Notes: generated by a model not told the origin, from the sequence alone. DNA of 64,000 nt from CBINFS01 sp966250015 (GCA_966250015.1 CBINFS010000003.1:62001-126000); one strand, 5' to 3'. Numbered from the stretch's first letter, positions 10,479 to 19,285 are shown. Made by a program: numbers and translations.

Positions 10479-12389
10479 TTACTTCTTGTCGTCTTCGTCG
10501 ACGACTTCGTAGTCGACGTCTTTCACTTCATCCTCGCCGGATGCCGTTGCACCGGCGCCATCTTCAGCCGAAGCAGAGGCCGTCTGCTGCTGCGCATTGT
10601 AGAGGTCCTGGCTTGCTTCGTTCCACGCTTCGTTGACTTGCTGCATGGACGAATCAATCTCGGATATGTTACGCTCCTTGTGGGCCTGTTTGAGGCGTTC
10701 GAGCGCAGCCTCGATCTTCGCCCGCTTTTCGGCCGGAATCTTGTCGCCATATTCCTTGAGATTCTTCTCTGAGGAAAAGATCAGTGCGTCGGCTGCGTTG
10801 ATCTTGTCGGCCTCTTCGCGCTTGCGTTTGTCCTCTGCGGCATGAGCCCGGGCATCAGCGCGCATTTTTTCGATTTCAGCCTGGGTCAGACCGCTCGAGG
10901 CTTCGATACGGATCGACTGTTCCTTACCCGTCGCCTTATCCTTCGCCGAAACGTTTAGGATACCGTTGGCGTCGATGTCGAAGGCCACTTCGATCTGCGG
11001 CACACCACGCGGTGCGGGCGGAATGCCGTCCAGGTGGAAGCGACCGATGGTCCGGTTGTCAACCGCCATGGCACGGTCGCCCTGAAGAACGTGGATCTCG
11101 ACCGACGGCTGGTTGTCGGTAGCAGTAGAGAAAATTTCGCTCTTCCGCGTGGGAATCGTCGTGTTGGCGGGGATTAGGACCGTCATCACGTTGCCGAGCG
11201 TTTCGATACCCAGGTTGAGCGGCGTAACATCGAGCAGGAGCACGTCGGTAACGTCACCCGAGAGCACACCGCCCTGGATGGCGGCGCCGACGGCGACCAC
11301 CTCGTCCGGGTTGACGGACTTGTTGGCCTTCTTGCCGAAAAAGTCCTCGACCGTTTTCTGGACGAGCGGCACACGCGTGGAACCACCGACCAGGATAACC
11401 TCGTCGATCTGGCTCTTGCTGATCCCGGCATCTTTCAACGCTTTTTCCATCGGCGGAATCGTGCGTTCGACCAGATCGTGGATGAGCTGTTCGAACTTGG
11501 CCCGGGTGATGTCCATTACCAGGTGTTTCGGGCCCTCAGCCGTCGCCGTCACGAACGGGAGGTTGATCGTCGTCTGTGTGGAGCTCGACAGCTCAACCTT
11601 TGCCTTTTCGGCCGCTTCCTTCAGGCGCTGGAGCGCCATCGGGTCCTTGCGCAGATCGACACCCTCTTGTTTCTGGAATTCATCGGCGATGTAATCGATC
11701 AGGCGCTGATCGAAGTCGTCTCCACCCAGGTGCGTGTCACCATTGGTTGACTTGACTTCAAACACGCCGTCGCCCAGGTCGAGGATGGAGATGTCGTAGG
11801 TACCGCCACCGAGGTCGAAGACCGCGATGGTCTGCTCGTTCGCCTTTTTATCGAGGCCATATGCAAGGGCTGCAGCCGTTGGTTCGTTGATGATCCGGCG
11901 CACCTTCAGGCCGGCGATTTCACCCGCTTCCTTCGTTGCGGTACGCTGCGCGTCGTTGAAGTACGCCGGGACCGTGATAACGGCTTCGGTCACTTTCTCG
12001 CCCAGGTACTCCTCGGCCGTGGTTTTCAGCCGTTGCAGGATCATCGCGGAGATTTCCTGCGGCGTGTACACACGGTCGTTGACCTTGACACGGGCTGTAT
12101 TCCCGTCTCCGCGGACAATCTCGTACGGGACGGTCTTCATCTCGTCGGGGACCTCGTCATAACGCCGGCCCATAAACCGCTTGATGGAGAAAATGGTATT
12201 ATGGGGGTTCGTGATGGCCTGGCGCTTGGCGGGCGCACCGACAAGCCGTTCACCATCTTTTTTATAGGCCACGACCGACGGCGTCGTACGAGCCCCTTCC
12301 GGGTTTGGAATGACGACCGGTTCGGAGCCCTCCATAACGGCTACTACCGAGTTGGTCGTGCCCAGGTCAATACCAATAATTTTTGCCAT
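10479..12389 (-). CDS. dnaK: Molecular chaperone DnaK (Hsp70)
   Basis: A 636-residue Hsp70. The N-terminal ATPase starts MAKIIGIDLGTTNSVVAV (phosphate loop 1 at 5-14), with AVITVPAYFNDAQR and IINEPTAAALAYG further on. The interdomain linker VLLLDVTPLNLGIETLG lies at ~385-401, followed by the substrate-binding beta domain and a helical lid. The tail DVDYEVVDEDDKK is the usual bacterial acidic end. It is monocistronic here, with no grpE, dnaJ or hrcA alongside, unlike many bacteria. No CIRCE palindrome is present upstream, so HrcA control is not supported. Confidence 0.98.
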   Translation of the reverse strand: MAKIIGIDLGTTNSVVAVMEGSEPVVIPNPEGARTTPSVVAYKKDGERLVGAPAKRQAITNPHNTIFSIKRFMGRRYDEVPDEMKTVPYEIVRGDGNTARVKVNDRVYTPQEISAMILQRLKTTAEEYLGEKVTEAVITVPAYFNDAQRTATKEAGEIAGLKVRRIINEPTAAALAYGLDKKANEQTIAVFDLGGGTYDISILDLGDGVFEVKSTNGDTHLGGDDFDQRLIDYIADEFQKQEGVDLRKDPMALQRLKEAAEKAKVELSSSTQTTINLPFVTATAEGPKHLVMDITRAKFEQLIHDLVERTIPPMEKALKDAGISKSQIDEVILVGGSTRVPLVQKTVEDFFGKKANKSVNPDEVVAVGAAIQGGVLSGDVTDVLLLDVTPLNLGIETLGNVMTVLIPANTTIPTRKSEIFSTATDNQPSVEIHVLQGDRAMAVDNRTIGRFHLDGIPPAPRGVPQIEVAFDIDANGILNVSAKDKATGKEQSIRIEASSGLTQAEIEKMRADARAHAAEDKRKREEADKINAADALIFSSEKNLKEYGDKIPAEKRAKIEAALERLKQAHKERNISEIDSSMQQVNEAWNEASQDLYNAQQQTASASAEDGAGATASGEDEVKDVDYEVVDEDDKK

Positions 12390-12695
12390 TGCTGTTTGAG
12401 GATTCTGAATTTCAAAAAATGCTTCAGGTGTCAGGGTGTCAGTAGTATCTCAATGTCCGAACAGGAAGTCACAACAACAATGCCGTATTCAATTATCGGA
12501 CATAATGTCGCAGATCGTTTTAAAAACGCCTTTTCTGTGTCATATTGGCTTCCTCACACGCTAAACGCTTACTGCAAAGATTGCAGGTAATGTACGTTGA
12601 CGTTATCGAATGATGCTGTCAGACAGCGCCGGAAGAGGCGGAATACATTGTACCGATCCGTATATTGAAGAGTCTTAAAAAGAGACCCGTTACAC
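12390..12695. other. 306-bp divergent intergenic region (dnaK / pgsA)
   Basis: No gene seen. On the dnaK side it holds a tandem repeat of GGTGTCAG at about 12427-12442. It also has an 8-bp inverted repeat, ATGTCCGA (12453-12460) with TCGGACAT (12496-12503), 36 nt apart, which could be part of the dnaK promoter or leader control region. No CIRCE element and no clear sigma-32 promoter. Confidence 0.45.
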
Positions 12696-13286
12696 ATGCG
12701 CCACCTCCCAAACGTATTAACCATATCCCGGATCATCATTACGCCGCTCATGCTCGTATTGCTGATGACGGGGACCTTCGTAGGCCGTTTGTCGGCGCTC
12801 GTGCTGTTCGTATACGCAGCCATTTCGGATTACTACGACGGTAAGATCGCCCGATCTTGGGACGTCAAATCCAGGCTCGGCCAGTACCTCGATCCACTGG
12901 CAGATAAAATCCTGGTCCTGGGCACTTTTGTAGCCCTAGCCTTTCTCGTTCCCTCCATTGTCACCTGGTGGGGCGTCGTACTGATCGCCCTGCGTGATTT
13001 TATGGTTACCGGCCTGCGAACGTGGGCAGAGTCCCGTGGCCGAAGCATTCGAACACTGGGCATAGCGAAAGCAAAGACCACCGTTCAGCTCGTCTTTCTC
13101 ATCGGTATGCTCGTGATTCTTACGGCCGAACGGATCAGAGGGCCCATTGGCAGGTTCGCCGAGTGGTTACTCGCCAGCCCGATCCTTTTCATCCTGTTTC
13201 TGGGAGTCGTCGCTTTTACGGTTTATACCGGCGCCATCTACATGATGCGGCAGGAATACTCCACACCCATTGATCCCAATGCATGA
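12696..13286 (+). CDS. pgsA: CDP-diacylglycerol--glycerol-3-phosphate 3-phosphatidyltransferase
   Basis: A 196-residue integral membrane enzyme making phosphatidylglycerol phosphate from CDP-diacylglycerol and glycerol-3-phosphate. The full CDP-alcohol phosphotransferase signature is intact: D45-x2-D48-G49-x2-A52-R53-x8-G62-x3-D66-x3-D70. About five or six TM helices surround it. The length fits PgsA better than cardiolipin or phosphatidylserine synthases, though paralogues share the motif. It overlaps pyrE by 8 nt, suggesting co-transcription. Confidence 0.93.
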   Translation: MRHLPNVLTISRIIITPLMLVLLMTGTFVGRLSALVLFVYAAISDYYDGKIARSWDVKSRLGQYLDPLADKILVLGTFVALAFLVPSIVTWWGVVLIALRDFMVTGLRTWAESRGRSIRTLGIAKAKTTVQLVFLIGMLVILTAERIRGPIGRFAEWLLASPILFILFLGVVAFTVYTGAIYMMRQEYSTPIDPNA

Positions 13287-13920
13287 TCGACATATTGACG
13301 AACGCGAAGCCATCGCTCGTGACCTCCTCGACATCGGCGCCGTCACGGTCAGTCCGGATGCGCCGTTCACGTGGGCTTCCGGTATTCAATCACCCATTTA
13401 TTGTGACAATCGCCTGACGCTGTCGTACCCGGCCATCCGATCGCGCATCACACGGGGTTTCCGGTCCATCATCGAAGAGAATGGATTACCGATAGACGTG
13501 GTGGTAGGAACGGCGACGGCCGGCATTCCACACGCTGCCTGGCTGGCTTCAAGCCTGGAATTGCCCATGGCCTACGTGCGCTCCAAAGCCAAGGAGCACG
13601 GGCGACGTAACCAGATCGAGGGGATCGTACGGAGCGGCCAGCGCGCCGTGGTGGTCGAGGATCTCGTGTCGACGGGTGGTTCGGTTCTTACGGCCGTCGA
13701 GGCGGTTCGAACGGCAGGAGCCACCGTCGAAGCCGTGCTGGCGGTTTTTTCCTATGGCTTTGAGGAAGCCTCAAAGCAGTTCGAGGCGGCGAAGGTTCCC
13801 TGCTATGTGCTGGTAACTTTCGACGTTCTGCTCAGAACGGCCAGAGAATCCGGCTACCTGAATGAGCATGCAGTAAGCGTGCTGGAGTCCTGGCGTCGTG
13901 ATCCCCGTGGCTGGCGTTAA
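13279..13920 (+). CDS. pyrE: Orotate phosphoribosyltransferase
   Basis: A 213-residue type I phosphoribosyltransferase converting orotate and PRPP to orotidine monophosphate in pyrimidine synthesis. It has the PRPP loop VVVEDLVSTGGS at 124-135, the GTATAGIPHA substrate segment and the catalytic flexible loop RSKAKEHGRR. The ATG at 13279, inside the pgsA end, is preferred to the TTG at 13270. No other pyr genes are adjacent, and no attenuator was seen upstream since the gene overlaps pgsA. Confidence 0.95.
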   Translation: MHDRHIDEREAIARDLLDIGAVTVSPDAPFTWASGIQSPIYCDNRLTLSYPAIRSRITRGFRSIIEENGLPIDVVVGTATAGIPHAAWLASSLELPMAYVRSKAKEHGRRNQIEGIVRSGQRAVVVEDLVSTGGSVLTAVEAVRTAGATVEAVLAVFSYGFEEASKQFEAAKVPCYVLVTFDVLLRTARESGYLNEHAVSVLESWRRDPRGWR

Positions 13921-13975
13921 TGGACGTACCCTTTCACTGGTGCAGGGTATTGTACAATTCAACGTACCAATTGTC

Positions 13976-15268
13976 ATGAAGGCCGAGCTAATCACGGTTG
14001 GCGACGAGCTGTTGATCGGCCAGGTCGTCAATACGAACGCGGCTTGGATCGGTGAGCAGTTTTGCGAGATGGGTGTCGACCTGGTTCGCACCAGCGTCGT
14101 TGGAGACGTCCTTGAAGACATCGAAAGGGAGCTGTCTTACGCCTCACGATCGGCCGATTTGATCGTCATCACGGGGGGACTGGGTCCAACCCACGACGAC
14201 GTGACGAGGACAGCGATAGCCCGATTTTTCAACGTCGGGTTGTATCTCGACGAGTCGGTTAGCGAGGCGATTGCCGCGCGTTTCGCCCGACGCAGCAGGA
14301 CCATGTCGCCGAGCAACCTCTCACAGGCACTGGTACCGGAAGGCTTCACTGTGTTGCCGAATCCAGTAGGGACGGCGCCGGGGTTGTGGTGGTCTGGCGT
14401 ACACCAAGATAGGACCCTACTCGTGGCGATACTGCCCGGCGTTCCGCACGAGATGCAGTATCTGTTCCGCCACGAAGTCAAACCGCGAATCCGGGGAATC
14501 GAAGGACTCCACGTCATACAACACCGGACGTTGCTCACGTCAGGGATTGGAGAATCAAATTTGCAGGATCTGATCGGGGATCTGTCGGACTTCCTCGACG
14601 ATCACTTGAGGCTTGCCTATCTCCCCTCGACCAGCGGCGTCAGGCTCCGCCTGACCGCGTATGCCAGCCTTCCGGAGGAGGCTCAGGAGCGCCTCGACCG
14701 AATCGAAACGCACCTACGCAACAGGATAGGCAAATTCATTTACGGCGCCAACTCTGACACGCTCGAAAGCGTCGTCGTGGAATTGTTGAAGCAAAGCGGA
14801 CAAAAAATTGCGGTCGCCGAAAGCTGCACCGGAGGGTTTGTCGCTCACAGGCTGACCAACGTCAGCGGGTCGTCGGAAGTCGTGGTCGGTGGCATCATCG
14901 CGTACAGCAACAGGGTAAAGGTGGACCTGCTGGATGTCGACCCCGGGGTGCTCGAGGCGGAAGGCGCCGTCAGCGAGCCGGTTGCCAAGCAAATGGCGTC
15001 GGGGATCCGACAGCGGCTGGGAGCGGACATCGGAATATCGACCACCGGCATCGCAGGTCCGACCGGTGGTACACCAGAAAAGCCTGTGGGCACGGTCTGG
15101 ATCGGGTATTCAGACGAACGCAACACCTTCGCCCGGTTGTTACACCTTGCTGAGGAGCGGGTACTCAACAAGGAACTTGCCAGCACGTCAGTGCTGACGC
15201 TTCTCTATCACCGACTTTTAGAGAAACCAACAGAACAACTGCCGCCTGAAAAGAAAGAAATGTTGTGA
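13976..15268 (+). CDS. cinA: CinA-family nicotinamide-nucleotide amidohydrolase
   Basis: A 430-residue two-domain protein. The N-terminal MoCF-binding-like domain (COG1058) starts MKAELITVGDELLIGQVVNTN and has the GGLGPTHDDVT motif. The C-terminal CinA/PncC domain starts near 275 with the AESCTGGFVAHRL signature and contains STTGIAGPTGGT. CinA deamidates NMN in NAD salvage, and the N-terminal domain can be an ADP-ribose pyrophosphatase. It is directly followed by recA, an order known from other bacteria where cinA is competence- or damage-linked. The ATG at 13976 fits the conserved N-terminus; the frame is open upstream. Confidence 0.94.
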   Translation: MKAELITVGDELLIGQVVNTNAAWIGEQFCEMGVDLVRTSVVGDVLEDIERELSYASRSADLIVITGGLGPTHDDVTRTAIARFFNVGLYLDESVSEAIAARFARRSRTMSPSNLSQALVPEGFTVLPNPVGTAPGLWWSGVHQDRTLLVAILPGVPHEMQYLFRHEVKPRIRGIEGLHVIQHRTLLTSGIGESNLQDLIGDLSDFLDDHLRLAYLPSTSGVRLRLTAYASLPEEAQERLDRIETHLRNRIGKFIYGANSDTLESVVVELLKQSGQKIAVAESCTGGFVAHRLTNVSGSSEVVVGGIIAYSNRVKVDLLDVDPGVLEAEGAVSEPVAKQMASGIRQRLGADIGISTTGIAGPTGGTPEKPVGTVWIGYSDERNTFARLLHLAEERVLNKELASTSVLTLLYHRLLEKPTEQLPPEKKEML

Positions 15269-15296
15269 CACACACCTGTCATTCAACTCTGGTATC

Positions 15297-15327
15297 TTGA
15301 GCCGTACATTCGAGAGACCAATTATAC
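15297..15327 (+). promoter_or_regulatory. Possible recA promoter
   Basis: TTGAGC at 15297-15302 and TTATAC at 15322-15327 are separated by 19 nt, with the start codon about 27 nt further on. No recognisable LexA operator of the E. coli or B. subtilis type overlaps it. Candidate only. Confidence 0.25.
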
Positions 15328-15353
15328 CACTTGCACATAACCACGGGATTACC

Positions 15354-16394
15354 ATGACAGACACAGGCTCAGCAAAAATGAAAGCACTCGATCTGACGGT
15401 CAAGCAGATCGAGAAGCAGTTCGGGAAAGGGGCAATCATGCGCCTGGGAGAGAGTCCTGTAGTAGCAATTGATGCCATACCGACGGGATCACTGGCTCTG
15501 GATGCGGCTCTTGGGATCGGTGGCGTTCCGCGTGGCCGAGTCGTCGAGATTTACGGCCCGGAGTCTTCAGGCAAGACGACTCTTGCCATTCACATCATGG
15601 CGGAAGCCCAAAAACTCGGGGGTACGTGCGCCATCATCGACGCCGAGCACGCCTTCGATGCCGCATACGCCGAGAAGCTTGGCGTGGTGATCGACGACCT
15701 GCTCGTGTCGCAGCCCGATACGGGCGAGCAGGCGCTGAACATCGTCGACATGCTCGTGCGGAGCGGCGCGTTGGACGTGATTGTCGTCGACTCCGTCGCG
15801 GCGCTCGTGCCTCAGGCAGAGATTGAAGGCGACATGGGAGATAGCCACGTCGGTCTTCAGGCTCGCCTGATGAGCCAGGCCTTACGAAAGCTTGCCGGCT
15901 CGATCAACCGGACCAAAACGATCGTCATCTTCATCAACCAGATCCGTGAGAAGATCGGTGTGATGTTTGGTAGTCCCGAAACGACGACCGGTGGTCGTGC
16001 GCTAAAATTCTACGCATCGGTTCGGATGGACATCAGGCGCATCGGCGCGATCAAGGAAGGCACGGAGGTAGTGGGTAACCGTACGCGTGTAAAGGTCGTC
16101 AAAAACAAGGTCGCCCCTCCCTTCCGTGAAGCGGAGTTTGACATCATTTACGGGGAAGGGATTTCTTCGATGGGCGAGCTGGTTGACCTGGCGGTCGACG
16201 CCAACATCATTCAGAAGAGTGGGTCTTGGTACGCCTATGGCGATACCAAGATCGGACAGGGGAGGGATGCGGCGAAACTCTGGCTGCGAGACAATGCCGA
16301 TATGCGTGAGGAGATCAAGTCGCGTGTTCGTGAATCGCTCGGTATGCTCAAAATGCGCTCCTCCGTTGACACTTCCGAGGTAGAGCTCGACTAA
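15354..16394 (+). CDS. recA: Recombinase RecA
   Basis: A 346-residue DNA strand-exchange ATPase for homologous recombination and the SOS response. The core is typical: KQIEKQFGKGAIMRLG at the start, Walker A GPESSGKT at 68-75, VIDAEHAFD-like IIDAEHAFDAAYA, Walker B region VIVVDSVAALVPQAEIEGDMGD, and the INQIREKIGVMFGSPETTTGGRALKFYASVR loop L2 region (written in family consensus order). The ATG at 15354 gives the common MTD... start; a TTG at 15297 would add 19 residues. A terminator follows directly, so the gene is probably transcribed alone or with cinA. Confidence 0.98.
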   Translation: MTDTGSAKMKALDLTVKQIEKQFGKGAIMRLGESPVVAIDAIPTGSLALDAALGIGGVPRGRVVEIYGPESSGKTTLAIHIMAEAQKLGGTCAIIDAEHAFDAAYAEKLGVVIDDLLVSQPDTGEQALNIVDMLVRSGALDVIVVDSVAALVPQAEIEGDMGDSHVGLQARLMSQALRKLAGSINRTKTIVIFINQIREKIGVMFGSPETTTGGRALKFYASVRMDIRRIGAIKEGTEVVGNRTRVKVVKNKVAPPFREAEFDIIYGEGISSMGELVDLAVDANIIQKSGSWYAYGDTKIGQGRDAAKLWLRDNADMREEIKSRVRESLGMLKMRSSVDTSEVELD

Positions 16395-16419
16395 CGAACT
16401 CAGTTTTTCCGGCAATTAC

Positions 16420-16454
16420 ATAAAGCCGTTCCGAACCTCTTCGGGCGGCTTTAT
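16420..16454 (+). terminator. Intrinsic terminator of recA
   Basis: ATAAAGCCG (16420-16428) pairs with CGGCTTTAT (16446-16454) and the loop can pair further (CCGAA with TTCGG). The downstream T tract is short (GTATTTT), so termination may be incomplete. Confidence 0.6.
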
Positions 16455-16498
16455 GTATTTTACGGCACTCCTTTATTGGTGCAGTCCTCTCTTTAGAA

Positions 16499-17341
16499 AT
16501 GAACAACGGATCCGAAGAGCAGAAAAATACGAACTACCGACCATTCTCCGGACAGGAATGGCCCGCCTCGGAGCGTGAGGACGCCTGGCGTCTGTGGCAG
16601 TGGCATTTGAGCCTTCGACGACCTCAGGCGCCGTCGGACCAAGAAGGGGAGAGGAAGGCCTTCTTCGAGCGCGAGGCAGAAAAGGTCCGGCAATTTGAGC
16701 CGACCGCTCTGATATCCGCCGAGCTGACGGCTCAGGTCTACGGGATTCTGCAACGCAGAAAAATGCCGGCGGACTACCTGGCGGATCAGGTGCTGGCATC
16801 GGCCGCTTTCGCTGGTAGGGCCCGGTTCGAAACCGCCTCCGACCTCAACCAATTCGTCAGGCAATGGGCGGGTTCGCACGGCCGACTCCTCGCTCACCTG
16901 GCCGACGCGGCGTACATGTGGCAACTTCAGTATGTGGACGATTTGTCTCGTGGTTTTTTTCTTACCGGGCGGCTCCTCGAGCTTCCTCAGGATCTCGCAG
17001 AGGATCGGTTGTTCATACCGATGGCCGAGCTGGAACGTCATGGTCTGACCGTCGAGCGCCTGAAAAAGGGAAATCCGGATGAAGCCATACGGCGGTTGCT
17101 GTGGAGGCAGGTAATCCTTGCACGCGACGCACTCGCGAGTGGGCGGCTACTTTCAGAGGAGCTCCCACGGAGTCTATCACGCTCACTTCGCAAGTGGTGG
17201 TTCGGCTGCCTGGAAGTGCTCAATGAGATAGAGCGACGGAAATACGACGTCTGGTCACGCCCGATCGAGATCCCGGCAATTAGAAGATTTTTTGTGCTTC
17301 TACAGATGCAGTTCGGGAAAGCTGCATTCCGTTCGCGATAA
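16499..17341 (+). CDS. Squalene/phytoene-synthase-like protein lacking the Asp-rich motifs
   Basis: A 280-residue protein that fits the squalene/phytoene synthase family in its middle and C-terminal part. The block LADQVLASAAF...FETASDLNQFVRQWAGSHGRLLAHL mirrors the family region ahead of helix G, and LPQDLAEDRLFIPMAELERHGL mirrors the second motif (NxxRDxxEDxxxGRxYLP). The first DxxxD motif seen in active enzymes is not found in the N-terminal ~70 residues, and the second motif keeps only D-L-A-E-D. Without these Mg-binding pairs normal prenyl-diphosphate condensation is unlikely. It may be a degenerate scaffold or a non-catalytic relative. No carotenoid or hopanoid genes lie nearby. The family call is from pattern only. 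Confidence 0.6.
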   Translation: MNNGSEEQKNTNYRPFSGQEWPASEREDAWRLWQWHLSLRRPQAPSDQEGERKAFFEREAEKVRQFEPTALISAELTAQVYGILQRRKMPADYLADQVLASAAFAGRARFETASDLNQFVRQWAGSHGRLLAHLADAAYMWQLQYVDDLSRGFFLTGRLLELPQDLAEDRLFIPMAELERHGLTVERLKKGNPDEAIRRLLWRQVILARDALASGRLLSEELPRSLSRSLRKWWFGCLEVLNEIERRKYDVWSRPIEIPAIRRFFVLLQMQFGKAAFRSR

Positions 17342-17428
17342 TCGTACTTTTAGGTATGGAACCTAAGTATCTTCCTGTCGCCGGTGCGAATCCTGCATCG
17401 TGCAGTACTCTTTCCAGTAGAAAGTATC

Positions 17429-18427
17429 ATGACGACCTATAAAGACGCCGGTGTGGACATTCGAGCGGGTGAGGAAACCGTAAGGCGTATCAAGCCCCTC
17501 GTACGCAAGACTTTTACACCCGGTGTAATCACCGACATTGGCGCATTTGGTGCGTTTTTCCGGCCTGACCTATCGGGAATCAAGGAGCCGGTGCTGGTTT
17601 CTTCGGTAGACGGTGTCGGGACCAAGCTCAAGGTCGCTTTTATGACCGATCGTCACGATACGGTGGGACAGGACCTCGTCAACCACTGTGTCAACGACAT
17701 AGCCGTCTGCGGCGCCCGGCCTCTGTTTTTCCTCGACTACTTTTCGACCGGAAAGCTCAATCCGGACGTGGCCGAGCAGATTGTCGTGGGTTTCACCACC
17801 GCCTGCGTTGAGAACGGCTGTGCCTTGATCGGCGGCGAAACCGCCGAAATGCCCGATTTATACAACGAAGGCGAGTACGACCTGGCGGGTACGATCGTCG
17901 GGCTGGTCGATAGGTCAAAAATCATTGATGGATCGGCGATCAGAGCCGGCGACGTACTGATTGGTCTTCCTTCGACAGGTTTGCACACCAACGGCTATTC
18001 ACTTGCCAGGAAGGTTTTGTTCGCACACTTTGGACCGGACGACCGACCGGACGAGCTGGGGGGAGAAACCATTGCCGAGGCTTTGTTGAAGGTGCATCGA
18101 TCGTACCTCAAGCCGATCAGGGCTCTAATCGATAGGGAGCTTGCGTCCGGATTCGTTCACGTTACGGGTGGCGGCATACCCGGGAATACGGTCCGGGTGA
18201 TACCTGAAGGTTTGAGTTTTACGGTCGAATATCAGGCCTGGCGCCGGCCAAAGATTTTTGATTTGATTCAACGCCTGGGTGACGTGCCGGAAGACGACAT
18301 GCGCGACACGTTCAACCTGGGAATCGGTCTGATCGCGGTGGTCCCGGCAGAGCGATCGCCGGAAGCCGTTTCGGTCCTCAAATCAATCGGAGAAAATCCT
18401 GTTGAGATAGGCCGCGTGGTGAACTAA
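17429..18427 (+). CDS. purM: Phosphoribosylformylglycinamidine cyclo-ligase (AIR synthetase)
   Basis: A 332-residue enzyme closing the imidazole ring of FGAM, using ATP, in purine synthesis. It starts MTTYKDAGVDIRAGEE; the ATP/substrate signature DGVGTKLK is at 61-68. GQDLVNHCVNDIAVCGARPLFFLDYF and GGETAEMPDLYNEGEYDLAGTIVG are intact, as is HVTGGGIPGNTVR in the second half. The ATG at 17429 is preferred over an upstream start that would add 15 residues. purC is also in the window but 8 kb away and on the other strand. Confidence 0.97.
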   Translation: MTTYKDAGVDIRAGEETVRRIKPLVRKTFTPGVITDIGAFGAFFRPDLSGIKEPVLVSSVDGVGTKLKVAFMTDRHDTVGQDLVNHCVNDIAVCGARPLFFLDYFSTGKLNPDVAEQIVVGFTTACVENGCALIGGETAEMPDLYNEGEYDLAGTIVGLVDRSKIIDGSAIRAGDVLIGLPSTGLHTNGYSLARKVLFAHFGPDDRPDELGGETIAEALLKVHRSYLKPIRALIDRELASGFVHVTGGGIPGNTVRVIPEGLSFTVEYQAWRRPKIFDLIQRLGDVPEDDMRDTFNLGIGLIAVVPAERSPEAVSVLKSIGENPVEIGRVVN

Positions 18428-18434
18428 ACAAAAG

Positions 18435-18455
18435 AATTGACGAACCGTGTCAATT
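18435..18455 (+). terminator. Stem-loop after purM (weak terminator candidate)
   Basis: A perfect 7-bp inverted repeat, AATTGAC and GTCAATT, around a 7-nt loop starts 8 nt after the purM stop. It is AT-rich and followed only by TTCTCC, so its strength as a terminator is doubtful. Confidence 0.3.
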
Positions 18456-18504
18456 TCTCCGTGTTAAATCAGGTAGGGGATACGTGCTGTTGAAATGGCT
18501 TTAG

Positions 18505-18531
18505 ACCGTATGCTTTTTACATTTATACGGT
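18505..18531. repeat. Inverted repeat upstream of plsY
   Basis: ACCGTAT (18505-18511) and ATACGGT (18525-18531) form a perfect 7-bp inverted repeat with a 13-nt T-rich spacer, 30 nt before the plsY start. It could be an operator or a leader hairpin. It does not match the FapR consensus. Confidence 0.35.
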
Positions 18532-18560
18532 TGCATGAAGTAATTAATTGAGAACCTTAG

Positions 18561-19244
18561 ATGTTGTCACTTCTGGTCATTTTGACACTGAGCTACCTGG
18601 TCGGATCCATTCCGGCCAGCGTCTGGATCGGTAAGCTCATTTATGGGGTAGACGTACGCGAGTACGGGAGCGGAAATGCGGGCGCGACGAATGCGTTTCG
18701 CGTTCTCGGTTGGAAAGCTGGCGTCCTGGCGACGTTGATCGATCTTGGTAAAGGCCTTCTTGCTGCGGGCGTCATAGCGACGATCCGTCTGGACAGTCTG
18801 CCGGCAGGCCCAACCTTCTGGGAGATGGATTCGGTAGTCCGCCTGATGGCTGGTGTGGCGGCAGTAGCCGGACACATGTTTCCAATCTGGGCTGGATTCA
18901 GAGGTGGAAAAGGTGTCAACACGTCTGCGGGAGTCCTGTTTGCGCTGACGCCCATCACCATGTTCATCACGCTGGGCGTTTTTGCCATCGTTCTCTTTTC
19001 TTCCAGATACGTCTCACTGGCATCGGTTACGGCGGCCATCACGTTCCCTTCGGCCATCGCCATCCGCCGTTACGTGTTTGGCATCGAATCGCTCGATCCA
19101 AGTCTGCTCATTTTCAGTGCCATCATGGCGGTAGGTATCATCGTGGCGCATCGTTCTAACATCAAACGGTTGGTTAACGGGACGGAGAACAGGATCAGGA
19201 CGTTCCGACCTGCGACTGGAATGAGAGGCCGTGGGGAGATCTGA
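18561..19244 (+). CDS. plsY: Acyl-phosphate:glycerol-3-phosphate acyltransferase
   Basis: A 227-residue polytopic membrane enzyme performing the first acylation in phospholipid synthesis, using acyl-phosphate from PlsX. The three PlsY signatures are visible: GSIPASVWIGK at 15-25, GSGNAGATN at 37-45 and the GGKGVNT segment at 115-121. About five TM helices are evident. The length is a little above the usual ~200 because of a basic C-terminal tail. It is followed at 41 nt by gpsA, which supplies its glycerol-3-phosphate substrate, a common and functional pairing. Confidence 0.95.
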   Translation: MLSLLVILTLSYLVGSIPASVWIGKLIYGVDVREYGSGNAGATNAFRVLGWKAGVLATLIDLGKGLLAAGVIATIRLDSLPAGPTFWEMDSVVRLMAGVAAVAGHMFPIWAGFRGGKGVNTSAGVLFALTPITMFITLGVFAIVLFSSRYVSLASVTAAITFPSAIAIRRYVFGIESLDPSLLIFSAIMAVGIIVAHRSNIKRLVNGTENRIRTFRPATGMRGRGEI

Positions 19245-19285
19245 GCAGGGGCTTTCTTTACTGATCTAAACGCTTGGTTGAACGG

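Noticed and set aside
12033..12590. Open frame antisense to the start of dnaK running into the gap.
   Set aside because: Composition and lack of motifs show it is a shadow of dnaK; its end in the intergenic region has no family match.
17342..17428. A GGTGCGAATCC stretch near 17380 resembling a tRNA T-loop.
   Set aside because: No acceptor stem, anticodon arm or CCA-compatible fold around it in the 87-bp gap.
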